Positions 1 to 12,600 of a DNA stretch of 64,000 bases are shown piece by piece. Each line of letters starts with the position of its first letter. The first letter of the stretch is position 1. A model generated the notes under the pieces. The model was given only the letters and a program-made list of their open reading frames with translations. It had not been told where the DNA came from and searched no databases. The translations under genes were made by a program, and so were the position numbers. This stretch comes from Diadema setosum. Taxonomy: Eukaryota > Echinodermata > Echinoidea > Diadematoida > Diadematidae. The stretch spans positions 36,967,020 to 37,031,019 of the forward strand of contig NC_092701.1 in NCBI RefSeq assembly GCF_964275005.1. Direction: 5' to 3'.

Positions 1-626
1 GCCTCTTTGTCTTGTTGCTATAAAACAGGGTGTGTGCATATTCCAGTGTCAGGCTCAGTTATTATTACCCCAAGGGAAACAAGGATGTATTTTTTACAGG
101 AATATCGAAAATTGTGGCTCGTCTACCATAAGTTTGTGTTAAGGGTCCAGCTTTAGTCAATATCATAGGCCTGCAGAACTAGTCTCCTGGCAGTGCTGGG
201 GTAATTGTGGCAGAACTCTGGGAGTTGGAAGAGACCATCCTTAGTAAATATGACCATGTTATATGGGTATATATGTGTATGTGAATATAAATCATGCAGT
301 TTGTCTATAGCAATATGTCGAAGTTTTAGGCACAAAGTGATACACTGTTATTAAAGACCAATGGTAAAGTAGGAACAAGAAAGGGATACATGCGTGTGAA
401 TCAGGTAAAGAGTTAATTTGGTGAGTCATAGTCCTGTGCCTTTAGAGTCGTGTAGAGCCATTTAATTCAGACATTTTTCTTCTTGTTTATTTTGTGATGT
501 TTTTTGTAAATTGTTATTGTCTTTGTTTTTTAGTCAAACCATACATAGACTGTCTCTCTGGAGTTAAATAAGAAAGAAATATACCATCAATGTTCATGAT
601 TAAACTCAAAACAGCCAGATGTACAA

Positions 627-676
<50 letters not shown>

Positions 677-1529
677 TAAATTGCATAATCGGGCATCTGA
701 TAATCAGGAACCTCGCTTAAATGACATACGCTTCCCAGAAACATTTCCAATGCACGTTATTTTCACTGGATAATCGGGTGGGGACCTCTGATAAACGGGA
801 CATTTTTTCTTCAAGCGATCTTTGACTTTGTTGATATTTTACACAAAAAATCTACCAAAATACCACAACAATATTTCAAAGATTCCCTATCAGTTGTCGT
901 TTACATCGAACTTACAAAGCAAGCTTCGGACTGGTGTGTTTTGACCTCCGTCCATCCAGTACACGTTCATTTCAGCTCGCTGCCCGCCTTCGCTTTTCTG
1001 TACATGTGTATATATGGCGAGCTAGATCGCTACATATTGACAACACATGTACAGTGCAGTGATCGCGGCAAGTAAACAATCAAGCCGTGATGATTGAATG
1101 ATTGAAAGACTTTTCATTGACATTCCCACATTAGTTCTGGGTAATCATTTCCCATGGTTGTGGATATGTATTTATACGGAAGGCCCTACGTGTCCAAGAA
1201 TTCTACGAATGTTTAAGAAAGTGCTAGCTTTTAATCCACATATTTTGTGTTCGAAGAGAGGTGACAGAAGAAGAACTCGGTTGCGATTACTCTACATCAT
1301 TGCGAGAATGCAGGGAGAGCTTGAGGGTCGCGCCGAGGGGTAGCATGGTTGTTTATTCATGTACATGTACAGTACGTCAGTATGCATGTGTGTGTGTGTG
1401 TGTGTGTGTGCACTACATGTACATGTCGTATGCCGTTAGTGTACGGTGAGTGCTCATCGCGAAATGGGGCACCCCACTTAAAGGGGCCGTGTTTGCTACT
1501 CCCAACATGTCCCGATTATGCGATGAATA

Positions 1530-1566
<37 letters not shown>

Positions 1567-1641
1567 ACTATGCCTGTAATATCTTATACTGCCTGTGACT
1601 GCAAATTGGGTTGACTATCATCCATTTCTGATTCTGTGTAG
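1..1641. other. Intron upstream of laminin arm; simple repeats only
   Basis: No laminin exon was recognised here. The stretch holds (TA)n at 630-674, (TG)n near 1387-1410 and (TA)n near 1533-1562. Around 676-815 there is a degenerate sequence (ataatcgg...gataatca) that looks like an old pogo/Tigger-type MITE. Confidence 0.5.
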
Positions 1642-1817
1642 AATGTGATGTTTGCTACGATGGTATCGAGACTGCCCACTTGGAGCTTCAGATCTCTGTT
1701 GCAAACCTGTCAGCTTTTGTGAGATTCTTGGAAGACAGGGACAACTCCTCCATTCCATCGCCATTTTATGAGCGTCTTCAGGAAACCAACTCAGAACTCA
1801 CACAACTTTTAGATGCG
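1642..1817 (+). CDS. Laminin gamma-like exon A (start of coiled-coil arm)
   Basis: The acceptor is ctgtgtag and the donor gtgagta. Two bases finish a split codon, then the reading runs CDVCYDGIETAH... to SELTQLLDA and ends in phase 0. The CxxC pair marks the start of the arm, where laminin chains are disulfide-bonded to each other. Confidence 0.8.
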
Positions 1818-4800
1818 GTGAGTATGAATATCTCTTATGCACAAGCAGACTCTTAAGGCTGTGTTCCAAGCATTCAAAGCAAACCGAATCATACTGTACT
1901 GTGTCAGTACTGTGCTAGGCTAGAGTGTTCCGCATTTGGAGCATTCAAGTCCTCTGAGGAGACAGTGTATCTCGTGTGAAATGTGAAGACTAGTATTAGT
2001 CATCTGTATTGTGTACAGTGCTACACTGTCAAACTTGAGACATCTTACCATTCTTTTTCTTGGTACCAGCCTTAAATAGTGTGTAACTTCAAGTATTTTT
2101 TGTGCTTCACAGACAAGTGCAGCTGTCCAAGATGGTGCCAATTTGCAGAGCACCATCGTTGCTCTTAACATGGTTGTGGAATCTCTTCTGGAAACACTTG
2201 ATGGCGTTCGGGAAATGATCACTACAGCGCAGGAGAATGCTACCAGAGCTGAGGAGAATGCACGTGTTGCCATGGAAACTGTTGAACTGGTGAACCAGGA
2301 GCTGACAGAGGCTTATGGAGTACTTACAAGTGGTGAGACCTTGTGACCATAATGTAATCCTGGACTGAGTTTTGTGGTGTCATTAATCTATCGTCTGCTG
2401 TAATGTATCCACAGACAAAGTTGCTGAGTGTACAAGGTAGCAGCTGGTTTACCAACAAACTGACGAATTGAATTAGGAATAATTGTATTAAGTCTAGACC
2501 TGTATTCATTTCTTTCAAATGATGCAATGATAAATGGTGACAGTACTTGTGCCGTGTGCATAGCTAAAAGGTCAAGCATACCACCATCTGCATACAATTT
2601 ATAGAGTATCTTTATGGATTTATTTGTTCGTGCTAAGATCACAGCATGACCTAAAGTATAATTCAAGAGTTAGGATCACCCAAAAAAGTGTCCAGCCGAG
2701 GTCAAAATTGAACTTTCATACATTTCTGATTTATCAGTTTGTTTTGTGGTGGCATAAGTCAGATAGGCCTACTGTGTAAGTAGAGTTTACACTGTACCAT
2801 ACTTGATCTCCCTCTCAACTCCAGGTTCTTTCCAAGTTGCACAGAGCATTCTGGAAGACCTGAGGGACAGCCTGGCAGAACAGGCTGGACATATTGAGGA
2901 GGTCAGAGGTCAAACAGCCAGTGATGTTTCCTCGCTGGAGCAACAGGTATCAGAGATCAGGAACATCACTCAGGACACGATGGATTCAGCTAGTGAGGCT
3001 CTTCAGGTAATTTAAAGATGCTGGGTTAACTTCATTGATACAACTACATTGGTTACAGTATATTAGTCCAAAGGTTTGTTTTTCCAAAGGTTCGCATAAA
3101 CGAACCTTATTTCATTTTGTTGAATTATAGTAAACCTGTGGAATAAGGAACATTAATTCTTTTTTTAATTAACTAACCTTTGGAATAATGAATTATTTCA
3201 TTTTCAGATTAACTAACCTTAAAGAATAATGAACCTTATTTCATTTTCAGATGAATGAACCTTTGAAATAACACCACAAATGTTTTGATTAACAAGCCCT
3301 ATTTTATTTTCGGATTAATGAACATTTAGGTTCAGGAACTTTGTGTGTTTTGGAATAACAAACCTTTGGAATATCAAACCTTATTTTATTTTCAGATTAA
3401 CAAACCTTCAGAATGACAAGCATCACCCAGTATGTTTTATCAGTTCCTTCAGTGTGTTTTGTTTGAGGGAGAGGGGATGCTTGTTGTTGTTGTTTGTTTA
3501 ACTATTTTGTTGTTGTTGTTGTTGTTGTTGCTTTGTCTTTGGTACTATGACTTCATTACCATGTATGTGAACTGTTGCTTGTCAACTGGGGATTCTGTGT
3601 GATTTTGATATTTTATGTTAGCCTTCCATTCTGTATTTTTGAGTGTGTGTGTGTGTGTTTGTGTGTTTGTGCTACAGTACCTGCTTTACTCTCTTAACCC
3701 AGCTCTGAAAATGTACCATTTGATTCATGTATCGTGGCATTCCCAGATATTTCACCTCACACTGATGTTCTGTATGTTGGACAACATGAAGCATATTAAG
3801 GAGAATGGAAGGCACAGTCACACATGTTGCATGTGGACATGACCTTTTGAGAATAGCTGGAGGGATCTTTTGTGTGTCCCAAATATAAAAGCTATCTACT
3901 AGGCTGGAGGAACACTAATCCATGATAAAGCCACCCATAGATCCACAAAGTTTGAAAGAAGTCCAATACAAGCTTATACAGATAGACCAATGATGTCCAG
4001 TATGCTGTGTGTGCTTATAGCTCCTATCCCACAGAATATTAACAACAGTTATAGTGTCAGTCCAGCCTTGTGCTTTTAAAAGATTTAGGTAGAACTGATG
4101 CGTACTAGAGAAGTTTAAGTAGACAACACTGCATGCATTATCACATGAAACAATTCTGTCAATTTTGGCCATTTTATCCAGTGATTAAATAAAATAAAAT
4201 AAACAAACAAACAAATGCATTTCTTTCTGCTATTTGACACATGCAATCTACGTGTAGGAAGTTTGTCAAGTTCCCAAAGATTTATCTGGTTTACTGCTTT
4301 TGTTTGTTTTCAGACTGCACAGAGTGCACAGGTTGTTCATGACAATACAACCTCTAGGACCGCCGCTGAGGTTGTCCGGGCGACCAGTGTGGAGCAACTG
4401 GGTCAGGTCACTGTTCAAGAGGTCACTGACCTGGCCAGCAGGGCTAGAGAAGTAGACTCTGCTGCCAGGAGAAAGCTAGCTGACGTTGAAGCTACACAAT
4501 CCGCAGTGGATGAGAGTAGGATTGATGACATCATACAACAGGCTGCGGAAAAGACTACTGAGGCAGGAAATGTTCAAGCCTCGGTAAGCATGATTAAACT
4601 GTGCTCTATAAAGAGGCAAATTTTAAGTTTTGTTTTCATGACTGTCCTCCCGATTGTCACTGTGTTCATCACCAAGTTTGTTGGACACCAGAAATAAAGA
4701 CTTCTTCTTGCCCAATTCCCTGGTTGTTTTATGGAAAGTTATATGGCAGAGTAAAACTCTTTCACTGTCGAAGATATATTTTGAGTAAGAGTTCATTTTC

Positions 4801-7800
4801 TGCCATATATATGCTATGATTGGTGAACAATATCAATTCTGTTTTATATCTTTATTTCATTCTTTGAAGAAAATAGACTGAAAAATCATGTTAAATATGT
4901 AGTTGTTAATATGGTAGTATAATTACCAGATTACAAGATTTTTTAGCAAACCCTAGATTTGAGGTTATGGAATAAAGAGTGGCAAATTTCAGTAGAGATC
5001 CACCCATGACATGGTTAGAGAGCACTCTTCAGTCAATACAAAATCATTATAGTGGAAGTGTTTCCGTTGTATACAAACCTTCACAAACTTCAGGCTGAAA
5101 ACCGGATATCCAGCGCTCAGAGCATTGTCAATACAGTCAGTGGTGCGGTCAGTCAGACAGCGCAGACTCGCCAAGAGGTGGACGCTACCATTCAAGAAGT
5201 TAATGACCGTAGAGACCGGTCAGCAGCGGCCAATGAGGGAGCAGCCAATGCACTTCTTCTCTCACAAGATGCCTTCGATGCTGCGGAGGAGATGCTGGCC
5301 ATTGCCACAGACTTTGATAATCAAGTTGATGGTAAGATCATCTTTCAACAAATATATTTTCAAAGCTCCCCTTACAGGGAGCTATGATGCATAGTGATTA
5401 TATTACAGGTGACTCATGTTATAACAAAGTCCTTGGGACAGAAAGTTTGCTTTCATTAACATTGAGATTCTGCTTAAGCTGAAGAGTGAAGTATGCAATG
5501 AGATACAGATGATAATTTCGGGACCTGGAATTTTACTTTGGTGTAGCAAGAATTTTGTTATAACTGTGTTTGTTATAACGGATGTGCATTGTATATGTTG
5601 GACAGAGGATATTTTCATAAGATAACCAACTCTGCTCGCAGTAATCTTGAACAGGCCAAATTATGTCTTTGGTCAAAACAGAGTACACCAGCTGGATCTG
5701 ATATGAAAGCTGGTTTTTGATAACTGACTTCCATTGAATTATTTTTTGTTTGTGTGTGTCTATGAGAAGAAGAAAAAAAAAAAGATGTTAGAAAGAATCT
5801 TGCCCATATCCTTTGTTTTAATAGAAGTGTTAGGGGGCAGTGCATTATTCTGAATGTTTTACTTTTTTATATGAAGTTACTGTAAAACAAGAAATGATAG
5901 CATGCATTTTAATTTCATGAATTTTGCGAGAGCCAAGATTCTCAAAGGTAAAATGCACACAAAAGTTCTTGTCTACACTATATGCATTAAAAAAAAAGTG
6001 TTGTGGTTACGGTATGTTGTACATACGTGTACACGTACTCCCACTTTATAAGAGAATTTTATATGTGTTGTGGAATCCTGGTTGTGTATTGTAGATGTAC
6101 AGATAATGATAATCAGGAAATAACATACAGTGTATCTTGATGTGTGACAAATGTGCAGCGAAGGTAAAAGACATGATATCGTCAGAAAAATGGCAGCTGA
6201 TAAACTTAGGAGGTTCTGCAATAAGATTATGCATTAAGTGTTTCTTCTCTCCCAGCTTCTCAGAGGGCTGCTCTCAGCGCCCTGGATGGAGCAGACGCCA
6301 TCAGACAGGAGGCTAACGATGACCTGGCACAATCTGGACAGCTGAGGGCGCAGCTCACACCAATTGCTGCTGCCGCCCAAGAAGGATTGAGTGTGGCCAG
6401 TCAAGCCTATAGCATAGCTGACAGTGAGAGACAGGTATGGCAGCATGCAAACTTTGTTCTTTCAATTATATTCTGTCTTTGTCACCATCTCATTAGGTGC
6501 AAGTAACAGCTTGTTATTCAAGACCTTGGCACTGGGGTATAGGAAGAAGCATAGATATTCAGTCAATATGTGGTTTATGTCCTGTCCGAGTGTAACATGA
6601 AGAGGAGAATAGAAAGTTGAGGAGATTTGTCTTGGTATGATGAAGGTTGATGGAAATTGTCCAAATGTCTTTGTAACGGCAGCACCATGGAAATAGTAAA
6701 ATTGCTAGCTGACTCAGTCTACAGTAGGACAATAATCAATGAATATATCTTTGTTGTTTCAGATGGGGTTTTGTGTTCTTTTTTTTGTTGTGAATGTTTG
6801 GAGTATCAAGTTGTTGCAAGTGCTCAATGTTAGACAACAGAATGTCTATTCTTTACCGATTTATGAAGTGGAAGGGAGTAGAATTTGTTGGAAATGTGAT
6901 TGATATTAGGTCACCTTTAGAAAAGCAGTCACATTTATGTTCACATGTAACATACATGTTAATTACTCAATTGAATACTCAAATGAGAACTCCTTTTTTC
7001 CTGTGTGTATGCAAACCTTAGCAGTCAAACAATTCTCTCCATTGTGTTTCCATGCATTATGAGTCTCACATTAACCCGATATTGTGAGTATACAAAAAAT
7101 ATAACCCCTTCAATGATGTCATTGCTATTTATAACCATCTAGGCAGTTCAGCCAATCAATGATAGAGCTGAGGAGCTGTCCATGGAGGCAGCCAATGGTC
7201 TGACAGAAGCAGACCAAATCACTGCCTCTGTCGACGCCCTCAATGATCAAATGATCGTGCCTTCCCTGGCAGCCTGTGATGCCTTCCAATCGGATATTGA
7301 TGCCCTAGAGGCTGCTGTCTCTATGGCAACAGGTAGGCAATCGTGATGTGTGATCCAGGGAGAGTTAGGAGAGAGAAAGAGAGTATGAATGGGTAATTCA
7401 GTAGATGTGTGACTACCAGTAGGTGGAATCATGCATTTAACTTTATAAGAGACATATTTTCACCATGGTAGTAATGTTATGGATTTATACAGCAAACCCT
7501 CCAGAGGAAAACATGGAAGAAAGTTGGCAAAACATTTAAAACCAGATCAAATCACACCAGAGACTTTGGTCTATTTTTAGGACTTAATAGACAAAAGAAG
7601 ACAATTACATTGCTCTCTTGCTTTAGTTTCTACAATCAAGGAATCATGCAAGATACTGTATTTAAATCATCGCCCAGTGTGCACACTACATAGTAACTAT
7701 AAAATCATCACCAAATAAAGATGCTTTTGAAAGTCCTAAATAAATAATCAGTTGTGAGTGACACGTGACAAGAGCCACCGTGACAAACTGATGTCCTAGT

Positions 7801-9134
7801 GTCCTCTTGTTGAGCAAAAGACTACTACTGTAAATATGGAATGTTTTGTAAAGGGGAAATTTGCCCTAATTTCATGTTTTGGCAAATTAACACCAAAATA
7901 AGAACATACTGATTTCTTTTTCGGAGACCGACACAAATGCAGAAATACTCTCATCTTTGAAATTAAAAGCTTTTGAATTTAACTCAAATTACCCCAACGA
8001 GAAGTGAAAGTTTCTGCCGTCATAATATATCATTTTTACTCAGATGTATAAACAGGTTCCTAGTGGGAGGCTGTTCAATGTTAAAGGGAAGATAAACCCC
8101 AAGAGCAATGTGGATTGAGTGAAAGCAGCAACATTAATAGAACACATCAGTGAAAGTTTGAGGAAAATCGGACAATCGATGCAAAAGTTATGAATTTTTA
8201 AAGTTTTGGTGTTGGAACCGCTGGATGAGGAGACTACTAGAGGATATGACGTATGAGTGGACAACAATACAAAGAAAATATAAAGGAAATTCAACAAAAA
8301 TTCACTTTTCTAGAATCATGAAAGAGCAATGGACCAACCTCTTTCAGAAAGCAGGGGGAATAATTGCTACCCTTAACATATGTCAATATGAAGTTGATGG
8401 AATTTGTAATTTTCATGAAAAATGGATTTTTGTAGAATTTTCTTTATATTTTCTTGGTATTGTTGTCCACTCATACGTCATAACCTTTAGTAGTCTCCTC
8501 ATCCAGCGGTTCCAACACCAAAACTTTAAAAAATCATAACTTTTGCAACGATTGTCCGATTTTCTTCAAACTTTCACTGATGTGTTCTACTAATGTTGCT
8601 GCTTTCACTCAATCCACATTGCTCTTGGGGTTTATCTTCCCTTTAATGTTGATTTATATAGGGTGAAGTTAAAACACTGTATGTACCTAGCTGTTTGAAT
8701 CTTGTGAATCCAGGTTCAACTTCAGATATGATTTTGAATGAATGTATGTGAATATGTGAATGTAGGTGGTGCTAGCTTCACCAGAATAGATTTAAAAGTG
8801 AGATTATCACTCACTCCCTGTTTTTCCTCCAATTTTCTTCTCAGAGTCAAACAGAGTCTCTTCCTCCACCGTGACGGACACCCAGACCAGAGTGTCCAAT
8901 TTGATGCAAATCCTCGCCAGTATTCAACAGGTGGACACCAGCCAGCTGCCAGATCTCCAGGTCCGTATCCAGCAGGCGAGGGCGCTGTTGACGCAGCGGG
9001 ACTACGCCGCCATCGTTGCCTCGCTGCAGCAAGGGATCGAGGAGCAGTCGGCCTGGTTGACAGAGACACAGGCAACCATCACATCCCTACAGGAACAGCT
9101 GGATGGGTTGGAGAGCTTTAATGTGGGTCCTTGA
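1642..9134 (+). CDS. Laminin subunit gamma-like, C-terminal coiled-coil arm (8 exons, 5' part outside window)
   Basis: Laminin gamma chains join an alpha and a beta chain in a secreted trimer of basement membranes; the C-terminal ~580 residues form the long-arm coiled coil. Exons 1642-1817, 2113-2332, 2825-3006, 4314-4583, 5094-5331, 6256-6434, 7143-7332 and 8845-9134 all have AG/GT borders and matching phases (1,0,1,0,0,1,0,1). They give about 580 residues, as in vertebrate gamma-1. The first exon opens with CDVCY, like the CPACY that starts the gamma-1 arm; beta chains have a different start and a cysteine-rich insert mid-arm that is missing here. The rest is Ala/Gln/Glu-rich heptad sequence with N-glycosylation sites (NSS, NAT, NIT, NTT). 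The short-arm domains must lie upstream of the window. Odd: the C-terminus ends ESFNVGP, without the gamma-1 terminal cysteine or the glutamate third from the end. The gamma assignment is inferred from length and the CxxCY start. Confidence 0.85.
2113..2332 (+). CDS. Laminin gamma-like exon B
   Basis: Read from TSAAVQDGANLQ to AYGVLTSG, between a ttcacag acceptor and a gtgagac donor; phase 0 in and phase 1 out. It holds an NAT glycosylation site in a clear heptad pattern. Confidence 0.85.
2825..3006 (+). CDS. Laminin gamma-like exon C
   Basis: Begins with the split glycine codon then SFQVAQSILEDLRDSLAEQ and ends SASEALQ before gtaattt. Phase 1 in, phase 0 out. Contains the NIT glycosylation site in RNITQDT. 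Confidence 0.85.
3060..3420. repeat. Degenerate tandem repeat, ~70-bp unit, in laminin intron
   Basis: Repeats a theme of 'gattaacgaacctttggaat' followed by 'aaccttatttcattttc' about five times with heavy drift. A single related stretch lies at about 51770-51865. Just downstream (3484-3530) is a (GTT)n run. Confidence 0.6.
4314..4583 (+). CDS. Laminin gamma-like exon D
   Basis: Follows a strong tttgttttcag acceptor and ends before gtaagca. Ninety residues from TAQSAQVVHDNTTSRT to EAGNVQAS, phase 0 on both sides. Confidence 0.87.
5094..5331 (+). CDS. Laminin gamma-like exon E
   Basis: Reads AENRISSAQSIV to ATDFDNQVD. It resembles the gamma-1 stretch around NDILNNLKDFDRRVND. Phase 0 in and phase 1 out at gtaagat. 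Confidence 0.87.
5404..5592. mobile_element. Degenerate pogo/Tigger-type MITE
   Basis: Carries inverted 'gttataacaaa...' and 'ttttgttataac' pieces and the internal 'gggacctggaatt' seen, as its complement, in the clearer copies at 15409-15606 and 22327-22517. Ends are blurred. Confidence 0.4.
5878..5988. mobile_element. Partial copy of the TACTGTAAAAC MITE
   Basis: Starts tactgtaaaac and carries the family core 'gcattttaatttcatgaatttt' and 'aaagttcttgtctacacta', as in the copies at 9308-9518 and 18421-18615, but breaks off before the right half. Confidence 0.6.
6256..6434 (+). CDS. Laminin gamma-like exon F
   Basis: Begins with a split alanine codon then SQRAALSALDGADAIRQEA and ends YSIADSERQ before gtatggc. 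Phase 1 in, phase 0 out. Confidence 0.87.
7143..7332 (+). CDS. Laminin gamma-like exon G
   Basis: Reads AVQPINDRAEELSMEAANG to EAAVSMAT, phase 0 in and phase 1 out at gtaggca. It holds the only cysteine of the arm outside the opening CxxC (LAACDAF). Confidence 0.87.
8081..8646. mobile_element. 566-bp palindromic MITE with TTAA ends (copy 1)
   Basis: Begins TTAAAGGGAAGATAAACCCC and ends with the inverted counterpart. Arms of roughly 215 bp flank a loop of about 130 bp, so a transcript could fold into one long hairpin. TTAA borders suggest a piggyBac-type target site, although a TA duplication cannot be excluded because the junction is itself palindromic. It lies in the last laminin intron. 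A second copy lies at 54065-54631. Confidence 0.85.
8845..9134 (+). CDS. Laminin gamma-like last coding exon and stop
   Basis: The first AG of ttctcagag is used, because only that choice keeps the frame. It reads ESNRVSSSTVTDTQTRV, LMQILASIQQVDTSQLPDL and on to LDGLESFNVGP, then TGA at 9132-9134. LASIQQVDTSQLPDLQ lines up with the gamma-1 segment LLEQLGQLDTVDLNKLN. There is no cysteine in this exon. Confidence 0.88.
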
Positions 9135-9159
9135 ACAAGTACAGCAAGAAGCTGTCATG

Positions 9160-9603
9160 TAGGGCTCGACATCAGCAGTGGCCCAAGGCCACTAAAATTT
9201 GATGTCAGACCACCAAATTGCCAAAAAGGTTATTTTTTGGTGGCCCGATCAGGCAGTGAGGATTCAAAGTGGATTGCTACGTTTCCTTTTATTCGGGGCC
9301 AATACATTACTTTAAAACGAGGAATATTCGTGTGCATTTTAATTTCATGAATTTCGCAAGAGCCAAGATTCGCGATATTGAAATACATGTGAAAGTTCTT
9401 GTCTACACTATACACATTGAATGTTAGAGGCAACTTGCAAAAATTTCATGCCGCGAAAAAGGCCATCGGCTCCAATTTGCTAAAATTTCATGCCGTGAAA
9501 ATATTGTGTTTTACAGTACTTTTTGGGACCACCAAGATTTTAAGTTTTAAGGATTTAGTGGCCTGAATGGCCCATCAGAGAAAAAGGCTAGTGTCGAGCC
9601 CTG
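9160..9603. mobile_element. hAT-like MITE in laminin 3' UTR, interrupted by a second MITE
   Basis: Ends are (T/C)AGGGCTCGACA inverted; inner 'agtggcccaaggccact' and 'ttagtggcctgaatggccc' also face each other. The flanking 8-mers tgtcatgt and tctaatgt differ at two bases, fitting an old 8-bp target duplication. It starts 26 bp after the laminin stop. The stretch 9308-9518 is a different element inserted later. Confidence 0.7.
9308..9518. mobile_element. TACTGTAAAAC MITE (copy nested in hAT-like element)
   Basis: Starts tactttaaaacg and ends gttttacagta. The inner core includes 'gcattttaatttcatgaatt' and 'aaatttcatgccgcgaaaaa'. TA at both ends suggests a TA target site. It splits the surrounding hAT-like element, so it is the younger of the two. 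Confidence 0.8.
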
Positions 9604-12600
9604 TCTAATGTATCCTATTGAGACAGAACAATGTCATAAGGGATAGATCTCATATTGCTTCTCAAAGGAATGATTTGCCAGTGAATAGATCTTAGCAGAT
9701 CTTGGAGAAATTATTCTCTCCCATGAACAGAACTGAAGGCATCATGATATGACATGCTGCATTCTCAAAGCAATATGAAAATATGATTAAAGTGCCATGG
9801 CTGTATCAGGCCTGCTTGCTGTCTGTAGTTTCTGATTTTATGATCAGATTGAAAGTTATAGTCTCTTATCATTGGACTAAGTATGAATATTGTTATTGAC
9901 CATTCAACCAAGAGTAAAAAGTCAATTGATTAAAGCTATTATTGTTATGTTGTTGAATTTGTTTTTCTGAATAAAACAAACTGCATTAGTGTGTAGGTGT
10001 GCATGGATAATCATGTAAGGGTGAACGAGCAAAATGGTACCACCATGGACATCCTCATGTGCTGTGAATTTTACTCTTCCCTGGCATTCTCTTTACTTTG
10101 ATTGTTATCAGATACCAGAGAAATTGAAGGAGGGGAACTAGTAGAACAGATGATTGAGATTGAAATATCTGCAGGGCTACATTTACAATTCCCTCTGGTT
10201 TCACAGCATAATTTTGGAGTAGTTTTTACGGGACAGGATTTTCCATCATTACACCTTTCAAATTCCTCAAATTCCATGGGTAGTTTCATTTGGTGGTTTC
10301 TAAGTATGATCGAATGGCTGCTTTAAATAAAAGTCCAATTCTTGCATTTTTTTTTTTTTTACCAAATGTCAATATGATTTGTGTTTTGCTTTTCCATTCT
10401 AGTTACCCCCCACCAAAAAAAAAAAAAACACACACACACACACAACAAAAACAACAACCAAAAACCAAAAACCAAAAACCCACAATATTCATCAAGTTCT
10501 AAAATGTGCAACTTTCATCTATGGATGTGTAAATATTCAAATTTTGTAAATGTGCCATTATTGTGGGAAGTGTTCAAAAAGAGGGCAATGATGTTAGCAG
10601 TAGTGGTTTTCTTAACCACAGTAAAGTTTTATAGATCATATGATAACAAGAGGGCTGAATTCATATCTTACACTGAAGAAGAGGTCTGAATTTGTGTCTT
10701 ATGATAACAACAGGACTGACTTTATCTTGTAGTAACAATCTGAAAATTTTAAAGAGGGCTGAATTTATATTGTACAATAAAAAGAAAACAGAATTTACAT
10801 CGTATGAAAACAAGGAGGCTTTAGTTTCATCAGCCTGATGTTTCCAAACTTATCGTTCCAGTGAGATTGTGCCTGTGGTACAGTACACTGTATTTCTGTT
10901 TTTCAAAGACATGTTTTGAAAAATCATGCGTATGAGAATTCCTGTGTTATTGTGTTGTTGAAATTGATTATTTGGGATATTTAATACACCTTTATGTTTT
11001 CATTGGACATTGATGCAATGCAGTTTAGGTGTATAAAGAACATCTACGCGCAACCAAAGGCTTTTAGAAACATTTCATGAGGCTTGTACTGAGTGTACTT
11101 TCAAATAATTATGACTGTGATATTATCGTGTAGATTGTGCAGGAATACAGCACAGCGAAATTGCATGTTTTGCTATATTTCATGGAGCCCAAGATGTTTT
11201 CTTACTACTTTTTCTTTGTATGTATAGTATTTAAGTGCATTATATTACATACCACTGTGTCATGTGTTTTGCTTTTATCAAACATTTTGTGTGCTAATAT
11301 TTGTGCAGTGAGGGAAAAGATGAAAAATGTTATGTATGCTCAATTGTTTTATTGTGTGTCAAATTAAACAGAGTGGTGTGTAAATTACCAAGTTAGACAT
11401 GAATACTTCATTTCAGTATTTCTGACGTGATTTATGTTTTGAAAAATAGCTCTGAGGTAGGTATGCCTGTATCAATGTCTACATAATTCACATGTTGAGG
11501 GTATGTTAGCAAGTTTAGGCTAACAGGCAATGATTTTTCTATGAATGATCTATTTTTACAGGAAAAACAAAAATGATATGTGATTACAATTGCTTTATAG
11601 AAAAAAGAAAAAAAAATAATGGAATGATTTACTGTACAACATATGATAATAGTTACAGTGAAATTTGGCAATTTGTAATTTTATATCTTACAATAATGTG
11701 TAACTTTTGTAACTTTGGTACATGATTGTATAGTCCATGTAAATGAACAAATGCATACACAATTGAAGGAGCAGACTGCCTTTTGAACTGAAATAAGTTT
11801 TTGCCAGATTTTACGAAGAAATCAGCATTCATATGTGGTATTTCTTTTCTTATTTTGATGTGATTAATGATCTGACGTACTACATATTGTAATTCTATGA
11901 GAAGTTTTATAAAAAGTTTGAAGAATGTATTGTCTTGTCATATCATGATTGTAGGTAATTTTGGTACATTCCTTATTCCTAGTCCCTCATGAGTATGTTT
12001 GACATTCTTAGTTGACATTAGTTACATTTTGTGCACAGCATATATTGTTTACCTGCTTTTGTTTTTAGGTACACATAATTTATTGAAAGTCTTTTTAGAC
12101 CAGTTATTTATTGTATATTAGACATGTGGGTGCAGTGTATACGCAAGAACTGTATAGCTATTCAATATATACTGTGTAGAAATGTGAAAATTTGCCCTTG
12201 TTGATTCTAGATGCAGAATGCGAAGGATTACTGTTTAATGAGTACTTTTTGCCATGACAACCATTACTGTTCTGGGTTACTGCTTAATCCAGGACATTTA
12301 TTCTCCAGACTTGTTACACTTTTTAAAACCCTTGCTGCTTTCAATCAGTGGTGTGACAGTGAGCAACAGAAAGTAATTAATCCATTGTCAACAATGAAGT
12401 CATTTTAAACCACATTCCAATAGTAATATAAGCAGAAACTGTACTTACTTTATGGAAACAGAAAGTCATGGTCTAGATAGTTTTGTTTCATCATGATATA
12501 GACATACATGTTCCTAATGTTTACTTTGACCAAGATTTCCGGTTCCTAGGCTTATTCTTACATTCCTACATTAGACCAGACTAAAATGGCTGTATATTGC

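Noticed and set aside
8225-8539. 104-residue frame in the laminin last intron, with a similar one near 54209-54475
   Set aside because: Both are frames across the two copies of the palindromic MITE; no protein family resemblance.
1642-9134. Laminin beta chain as an alternative identity
   Set aside because: No cysteine-rich insert mid-arm, no beta-type C-terminus, and the CxxCY start and ~580-residue length fit gamma.
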